From NCBI GenBank assembly GCA_005408345.1, contig SEMN01000618.1, forward strand, positions 224,546 to 288,545: 64,000 nt of DNA. Direction: 5' to 3'. Position numbers and translations under genes: made by a program. Numbering within the stretch: position 1 is the first letter of the stretch; each line of letters starts with the position of its first letter. Below are positions 57,401 through 64,000 of the stretch, in pieces. The notes beneath the pieces were generated by a model that saw nothing but the letters and a program-made list of their open reading frames with translations, ran no database searches and was not told the DNA's origin. The DNA is from Macquaria australasica (Eukaryota > Chordata > Actinopteri > Centrarchiformes > Percichthyidae).

Positions 57401-58085
57401 TGTGGCGGCTGAATACTCTCTCTTGCGTTGTGTTGTAATTAAAGACAGGCACCAATCTCTCACTTTTGGGCTCCAACCCAGCCGTTTATTCCTGTTAACA
57501 CAGATCACGGTTAGGTTCCCCACAGCTTCACTTATCCAGGAATTACTAAAATAAATTAAAAAAAGGATGTTCATATCTGTTGGTTAGCCATATTAGCGAG
57601 TAGCTTCCACACAAGGTTAGCTTGCAAAGTCACGGACAAACACTCGTTAAACAGAACGAAACTCCTCACAAAACGTCTAACAATGTATTTTAAGCATCAC
57701 ACAAGTGTTTATCACAACCAACTAGTAGTTTTAACCAACAGAGAAAGAAAAATACAATATTTTCGCGGAGCTCGTAACAGTGTGACTTACCCCGGGGACA
57801 GCGTACAGCAGAGTGGCAACACGAGGCGGGCTGCACCCCACAAGTACACAGGGGTCCCACTAGGGGGCACTCTAACCATACAACCGTCCCCGTGGATTAC
57901 AAATTCTGAACAATATTAAAAATTAAACAGGAAAATAACAAATCAATATAAAGGCAAATGATGAAAATTAATTACAACTGATATATAAAGATAAATAAGA
58001 GAAAATAGTGAAAAATGACGGTAAAATAATGATAAATATTGGAAAATAATGAGAGAAGGCAAGTGGAATCATTAACCCTGCTACA
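57401..58085 (-). mobile_element. Inserted LTR-like element (solo LTR?)
   Basis: About 685 bp with short inverted ends (TGTGGCGGC on the plus strand, TGTAGCAGGG on the minus strand). On the minus strand it has an AATAAA signal near 57489 followed by a GT-rich segment ending GCCGCCACA, the R/U5-like arrangement of an LTR. It also carries a donor-like GGG|GTAAGTC near 57791 and an acceptor-like TTTATTTTAG near 57547. No coding capacity was seen. The class (retrovirus-like, Pao or other) is unknown. Confidence 0.45.
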
Positions 58086-58529
58086 CTAGGACCAGGCGAA
58101 CAAGTCCAGTTGGGCAAGGCTGGCAGGTTGGTCAAAAAACAGGTAGCAATTCAAAACGTGGATACAGCAAGTGGGTGAACAAGTAACAGGAATCACATAA
58201 CAAATAATTACAGCCTAGCAACATAGACAATATTGACAATCTGGCAGGGAGCAGGTGGAAATGGACTGGTGTAAATACTGAGTGGTTAACTGGGGAATGA
58301 GGAACAGGTGAGGAGGTGGATGTGGGAGTCAGGTGACAGGGACCAGTGGGGAAGTCAGGGCATCTAGTGGACGAATGAAGAATGGCAATGCTGGGAAGCA
58401 TCACAGAAATGCAAGGGCTCGGGGAAAGTGAGAGTGGCTGAAGGAAAGCTGAAGCAGGACAGGGAAGCCTTGTTTATACTTGCGTGAGATACAGTGATGC
58501 GGGCCTCCGCAGATGTTGCACAGAGGTGT

Positions 58530-58800
58530 TTATGCTTAATAAGCTGTCCACGCTATCTGTTGCAATTATCGGTAATGGGCACCATTTTGGAGTCTGATAT
58601 CTAGTTCTTATAATATATCCAGCATGGACGCCGACGGCTAGCTGACTAAGGTGCAGGCTGGTGGCTAGCCGGCAGGGAAGTCGGCTGGAGGCTAGCAGAC
58701 AGGGAGGCAGCCTTGAGGCTAGCAAACTGGAGGTCAGCTGACTGTGGTGCAGGCTGGAGGCTGGCAGGTCCAACACTAGCAGACGAGGAGGCTAGCGCAA
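58530..58800. repeat. Imperfect GCTGGAGGCTAGC-type tandem repeats
   Basis: Between 58620 and 58800 short units such as GGCTGGAGGCTAGCAG and GGTGCAGGCTGG recur imperfectly, giving a Ser/Ala/Leu-rich frame on the minus strand that is not a real gene. The 58463-58620 part is of unknown origin. Confidence 0.6.
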
Positions 58801-58976
58801 TGGTCAAGTCCTCTGCCAATCCAGGTAGCCACTTCGCTTGCCAAGGCTTGGAAGAAACTTCACTGAGCTGCTTCCTTGTGCTCAATACTGGCAGTGGTTG
58901 ACAAAGCACTGAATGGTATAAGTCACCTCATTAAGTTCCTCTACAAAAAATACTCTATCTGCTGGGTCCGTGTTTG

Positions 58977-58983
58977 GCCAGTT
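58977..58983 (-). other. Possible degenerate self-primer site
   Basis: AACTGGC on the minus strand, five bases inside the LTR edge (58989), has its complement within the same LTR (59185-59179). Same arrangement as in the intact gypsy, but only 7 nt, so chance is possible. Confidence 0.35.
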
Positions 58984-59280
58984 TGTTCTGTCACACTGGT
59001 GAAGGAGAGTGGCAAAAAGGGAAGGACCCAAATGCAGATAGTAGAGGCAGCAGGATGATTTCAGTGTTTTATTGATAAATGTAGGCTCACAGGCAGGTAC
59101 TGGGAGGGAGACAGGCAGGCAGGCAGGTTCAGGTTCTAGCTTGAAAGCAAAGGCAGGAAATACATGGAAACTTTGATGAACTGGCAAGGAGTGAGTGGAA
59201 AAGGGCTTGTTAAATACTACAGGGCTGACGAGGGAAAGTGGAAACAGGTGAGCATGTGGACGGGGAAGGCCAGGTAACTG

Positions 59281-60093
59281 GGGGTACATCCCAAATCTCT
59301 CAATTGCATCCACGTTTCCCTCACTTGCGTCTTTTCCTTGCATCTTAGTTCCTCCCACCAGGGATGCATGGAGAGACGCGAGGAGAGATAAAACGAGGAA
59401 ATCTGTTTCTAGAGAAATGAGACGTCCTTTCCTCTGAAGCGTCACGTGAAGCGATGTCCGTTTTTGATGACAGCGGCAGCTGATCACAGCTGGATCGGCT
59501 GTCAGTCGGGTTAACAGCTGTAGAGACTTTTGATGGAGTTTGTATCTGCGCACATGTGCACTGCGCTAATACTAATAAAGGCAAAACACACAGTTATCAC
59601 TGTTTTCTCTCTGTAGCCTGTTACCTGCACATGAACAACCTGAACTCTGTATTTATGCTGTGTACTGTGACCTGCGTTTATATTATTTATTCATTATTTG
59701 CATCTGTAATTATCGATATTCTGATTGTGAAGTCATTATGGAATAACCCAGAATATGATTATGGTGTCTTTTGAACATTGGACATTTATTATGCTAAATG
59801 TTTCACAGAAAATTGAAGTGATGTAACTCACATCAAATCTGACACTCAGGAATTATCAGCCTCACGTGACTGAATACCTGATATCCAATAAGGATAAGGC
59901 ATGTCAGCCGGTAAAAGTCTTCCGTGAAGGATGCACTTGTGTATCCTCGCTCATGGGTCCTCAAAGATCCCTCCTTGCTCCTTGATCCTTGCTCCTCGGA
60001 GCAAAAATAAGAGCTTTGGGACGGCCTTCAAGATCCATTCTGGTTCAAGCGAGGAGCAAGGAGATATCAAATAAGAGACTCTGGATGTACCCT
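59281..60093. mobile_element. Inverted-repeat DNA element inside gypsy LTR
   Basis: Left end GGGGTACATCCCAAATCTCT; right end on the minus strand AGGGTACATCCAGAGTCTCT. Subterminal GGATGCACTTGTGTATCCTC and CCTTGCTCCTTGATCCTTGC clusters match a common fish non-autonomous class. The LTR text resumes on the far side (GGGCATCTGGTGGACAGG). Target duplication not resolved. Confidence 0.55.
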
Positions 60094-60310
60094 GGGAATG
60101 GAGGGAAAGGGGTTATTGCAGGGCAGGAGGGAGTGGCTGGATATGGGAGTGAGGTGACTGGTAGAGGAGAAAACATGAGGGCATCTGGTGGACAGGAAAA
60201 GAATAACGCTGAAGGGGCCTGGGAAAGTGGAGATGGGGCTGGAGAGGGACAGAGAGGCAGATGAGGCATGTGAGTTTTGTACCCATTCGTAAGTGTTCTG
60301 CATTCGATCA

Positions 60311-61280
60311 GCAGGTTGATATATTACAACACCAACCAGGCTTGTACTGGACTACTTATTCTCCAGCATTGATTAATGAATCCACAACATAGCACAACTA
60401 CTGTACTGTATGCATGTTTGTGTGATTATAACCGTTTCAGTGTGACCTTGATGAAAAACCATTACACTTTCATATGCATTAGACACCATACATGTCCAAT
60501 CCATCTTTTGGCTAATCGTTATCTATTTCTGTTACCGATACCAGTGCTGGGACTTGTTTCCAATTAGAAGAGGTATATATCACACATCCAATCTTCACTG
60601 GTTACCTGAAGAGAAGAAAGGGGCACAGAGGAGGCGAACAGGTGAAGGTACAGCAGGCAGTGAAATACACAGAAATGGAGAGGGAGGAAAGTGGAAAGGC
60701 AGCATAAAATGGCTGCCTATTTTTCACCAGGGTCCATGGTGAAGTTGTCAGGTGGGAGTGTATGTGAGTCCGCTGGATGATAATGTGGCATGACACTTCT
60801 GAAATAGAGACGGGTTGCCATGACAAAAAGCGGGGAGGGACAGTCTCTCCAGGGGCCCAAATAAAACAAGCTGTAAATTATGTTTGATTAGGATTTAGAT
60901 CATGGAACTGTTTGGGTTTGCCTTTTTGTCAGTTGCTCACTCAGGCCTCAGAGACTTTTTATGTTTGTCTCTGAGCACCACTGTGTATTCTGTGTATTGT
61001 GAGTGTGTGTGTGTGTGTGTGTGTGGATTACACCAACATATCTGGGTCTGGTGAAATAGGAGGCCAGCACTGTCCTTATATCAAATCAGATTTGGACCAA
61101 TTGCTTCATCCACCTTTGAAATGATGGATATAGGTTGATTAGATGGGCACACGTGTATTGTTATTGATCAAAGGTGTTTGTCTATGTGCCACCAAGGAGC
61201 AGAAAAACATCAAAACTAGCTTACAGCTACACCATATATCACTGGGATATAAGGTTGTAGTGGCTAATGTATTAACAAAC
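60311..61280. other. Intronic sequence, one microsatellite
   Basis: No exon supported. TG tract at 61003-61025. Confidence 0.5.
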
Positions 61281-61710
61281 CAACAAGTCCTCCTACCTAA
61301 ACGACATAATAGGTCAGTGACTCCCAACGACACATATAGGCATACCAGACCTTCGTCGTCATGGTAACAATAATAAGCATGTGATTAACGTTGTGAAACA
61401 GTCATAGTTTGGTTAGGTTCAGGCACCAAAACTACTTGGTTAGGTTTAGGAAAAGATCGTGGTTTGGGTTAAAATAACTACGTTAGTTACGCAAGTGAGA
61501 AAAATAAGTCAACATTGACTTTTGGTTTCACACAGGACATGAACAGCTGTCTCCTGGGTGAAAGTCCTGTGTTGTTTGGCCTATCCATCCACCCCAACCT
61601 TCTACCTAAGCCTAAGCAAACTTTGTCTCTCTTTATAGGTCGCTGCCTAACAAGAAACATAAATATGGGTCGTAATAAGTTGAACAGACTAGAACAGACA
61701 ACATATAAGG
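61281..61710 (+). mobile_element. Dispersed repeat family B, copy 3
   Basis: Matches copy 2 over its first 265 bp, and then, like copy 1 in reverse, continues with GTCTCCTGGGTGAAAGT, GGTCGCTGCCTAA and AATATGGGTCGTAATAA. It is therefore the longest forward copy. Confidence 0.7.
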
Positions 61711-64000
61711 TCGTACTTTTGACTAGAAAACTCCATAGAGCAGAATTAGGTGATGATTCTATGAGTGACCGCTTTCATAATTCTAACAGCCATTGAATGT
61801 CGATTGGTGCAAGTTTAAGTTGAACAAATTTAGTTCACACCCAAGTATCTATTAATAGCTGCACTTTTCTTTGAATTGGTTACCCTTTTTTTTCTTCTAC
61901 ATTTCATGAATAGATTTCAGTGGACAGTGGCAAGCTGTTAGTGTCATGATGAGTTTCCATTCTGACAGACATAGAATTTGTCAGTCATAGAAATTTATAT
62001 AAAAAAAGCCTCAAATCTAATTAAAATGCACCAGTGTCAGCAATGACCTTGAACACCCTACAACTGCTGCATAAGCTCAACTATTGATGGTTTTTAGTGA
62101 CTTGTTTAATGATGTGTGGGTTGTTTGACATCCAATAATCCATATCAATTTATCCTAAGTAAGTTAAGTTATCCTAACAAAGGTAGGCCAAGTGAGATGC
62201 AAGGAGGCTAGTATATAGTAGGCTATATACTACTCATCTTATGCTATTATTAATGCTGTTCCTGCTTTGATATGTCCAAATGTCTGCAGGGAAAAAGTCC
62301 CATTACAGTTTTTCTCCATTGTTCAGATTCACTGCAACAAAGCGTGGTCTAATCAGCATGTTGGGGGCACCCTCGGGTGTGCAGTTACACTAGAAAAAAC
62401 GGCAAAATTCATTTGAGCGTTCTCACAAAACAGGCAGTCCTGGAAGCTTGGTGACATAGTGACTACTTTCCGGTTGCTCAGTGACTACCGTGGGTTGTGG
62501 CTAACTTTGTGGCAAAATTGATATGAAGAAGAAAGCTCTTTGGTGTTTCTTCTCATACAACAGAGCAGGGTTCTGTAAAATTGGATGGTGCCACACAGCT
62601 AATATGACGGCTCTATTTGGGACTCTCCTGTTCTCCATTTGGTTTGCAAGTATAGTATAATCTTATAATATAATCTTAGCATATTTATTCTTAGTATAAT
62701 CTTCTACAGATTCACTTATGTTACTGTTGTGGTAGCCTGGAATCACGATAGTAATTGTTGGATCAAAGATGGAAATTTTATTAAATTCAAATTCAAATTA
62801 GCTTTATTATTATTTAATTTTAGTCATTGTTTTTCAGTTTAATGTCAGTTTTAGTTACAACTGTTGTGCAGTCGCAGAGGAAATATGCTACAAAAGTTCC
62901 CATCCACTAGGGTGGAACAATTGGGCAGTGATGGGGACATAAACAAGGTTTATCTATCTAGATCTTTTGTGTTTGCATTCTATTTTTGTCTCGAACAAGA
63001 TCTGGAATATCAGCAGAAATATTGTGTTGGCCTAATACTCCTGTGTAATTCTTCTCAAAGCTACCTTCTTATGACACTAAATATCCTCCTTTTCATGTTT
63101 TGCTTCCATCTTAAATCCCCTGCTTTCTTGCTCACACACACACTGTTGTCCCTGCTCTGTTTTTGTCCTCTCCACTGTATCTTTCCTTGTTTTAGTGACT
63201 CAGAATATCTTTCCTTGCACACTCACTCACTCACACACGGTAATGTAAGCCTTATCATCCCCTCTCTCCTCTCCAACCACATCCTGTTCAGTAGACCATA
63301 ATAGGATATAGGTGTCAGCCACCATTGAGAGAACATTATGATGTGTTTCTCCTTTTGTGCAATCTCCCCACTGCCTCACCTACTATGAACAGACTGGGGT
63401 GACATTTATTCTCTCTTCTATTGTCTTTTAGTGTCTTCTATTCACGGCAGGGAGTTTTCCATTTTGTTTCCCTCCTTAAATTCTTTGGGAAAAGAAAAGG
63501 TGATGAAAATGTTCCTTACTGCAAACGAAACCATGATGATCGCCATCAGCAGCATCATTCTTCACTTCTTTTCCACTGGCTTGAGTAAAGACATCTTTCA
63601 CAGGAAAAAGAACTAAAGACAGCATCAGGATCCTCTAACCTTGGAGAAAAGCTCATATGAGAACACACTCAGAGACCTAAAACAGAGCTTTTGTTGGAAC
63701 CTATAGCCATGAGTTTATGACTTGCAGTATGCAGTGACATCCTTTCAAGGGATAGTGTCAGGCAAGATCAAGATGTCGCTGCAATTTAATTGCATTTCCT
63801 TGCATCTCAAGTCTCATACATTCATGAATTTGGTGAAGTCTTGATCTGTGTTTGAAGGTTAAATGGCTTCCTCTTTGCAAGGCTGCCAGCAAGATCACCA
63901 AAGTTGTTCCCAACGGATTCATTCAGGACAGGTCACTGGATTTATGGGATGGGATGAAGATATCACCAGTTGTATAGTGTATTCTCAAGCAGTAGGCAGA
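61711..64000. other. Intronic sequence to right edge, nothing recognised
   Basis: No raptor or other exon could be identified on either strand. The frames at 62864-63301 and 63431-63616 have no splice or family support. Confidence 0.45.

Larger units (their letters stand above)
57270..60310 (-). mobile_element. Degraded gypsy element with both LTRs interrupted
   Basis: The left LTR-like sequence (57270-57400 and 58086-58480) is split by the insertion at 57401-58085. The right one (58989-59280 and 60094-60310) is split by an inverted-repeat element at 59281-60093. Shared marks are (G/A)ACCCAAA(T/C)GCAGA, an A/GACTGGC or ATCTGGCA motif, TAAATACT, GGAACAGGTGAG-like text and GGCATCT(A/G)GTGGAC. 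Between them is a short interior with a gag start whose ATG has become ACG (ACGGACCCAGCAGAT), and GCTGGAGGCTAGC-type repeats. The two LTRs may belong to related but not identical families. Confidence 0.55.

Noticed and set aside
58882..59553. 223-codon minus-strand frame
   Set aside because: Runs across a DNA element, a gypsy LTR and a gag start; a composite of repeats, not a host gene.

Overview
This window looks like a gene-poor stretch of a ray-finned (teleost, probably percomorph) fish genome. The grounds are the L2/Maui-type LINE tails, tRNA-derived SINEs, hAT-like and other inverted-repeat elements typical of fish, a chromodomain-carrying Ty3/gypsy (sushi-like) retrotransposon, dense TG/CA microsatellites, and one exon matching vertebrate raptor. 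There is no bacterial-style gene organisation, and nearly all open frames in the window are chance, microsatellite-driven or mobile-element frames. One 20-base run of N (44999-45018) marks an assembly gap.

Host genes. The only confidently recognised host coding sequence is the terminal coding exon of rptor (mTORC1 scaffold raptor, minus strand, 41753-42059). Everything above about 42.06 kb is then probably its last intron, because no upstream raptor exon could be found before the right edge. At the left edge a possible divergent promoter (about 33-333) carries a minus-strand ATG exon with a consensus donor, a plus-strand ATG exon with a donor, and an X-box-like palindrome. Three further splice-bounded open frames (19709-19803, 32484-32628, 37019-37079) are listed at low confidence. 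From 1 to 41 kb the unique sequence resembles a gene desert with several blocks that read like conserved non-coding elements; that judgement is by texture only.

Mobile elements. The centrepiece is a structurally complete Ty3/gypsy chromovirus at 50351-55518 (minus strand). It has a perfect 5-bp target duplication (GAGAC), LTRs that differ by one substitution and two indels, gag with a zinc knuckle, protease, RT (YLDD), RNase H, integrase and chromodomain. It also shows a self-priming signature: 10 nt just inside the 5' LTR are exactly complementary to a site just downstream of the LTR TATA box. Its coding region has one in-frame TGA and four +1 frameshifts. An older gypsy element (47179-49774, TSD ATGG) sits inside an older dispersed repeat and itself received an L2 tail. 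A third degraded gypsy (about 57270-60310) has each LTR interrupted by another insertion. A large fold-back element (55774-56814) has arms of about 310-360 bp built of 20- and 22-bp units, an inner perfect 36-bp palindrome and a short open frame.

Other repeats are five L2 fragments, a LINE RT fragment with an internal deletion, two tRNA-type SINEs, several inverted-repeat (hAT/MITE-like) elements, two dispersed repeat families here called A and B, a perfect 24-bp-arm hairpin at 24890-24941, and a roughly 720-bp polypurine/polypyrimidine tract that switches strand at about 45.18 kb.
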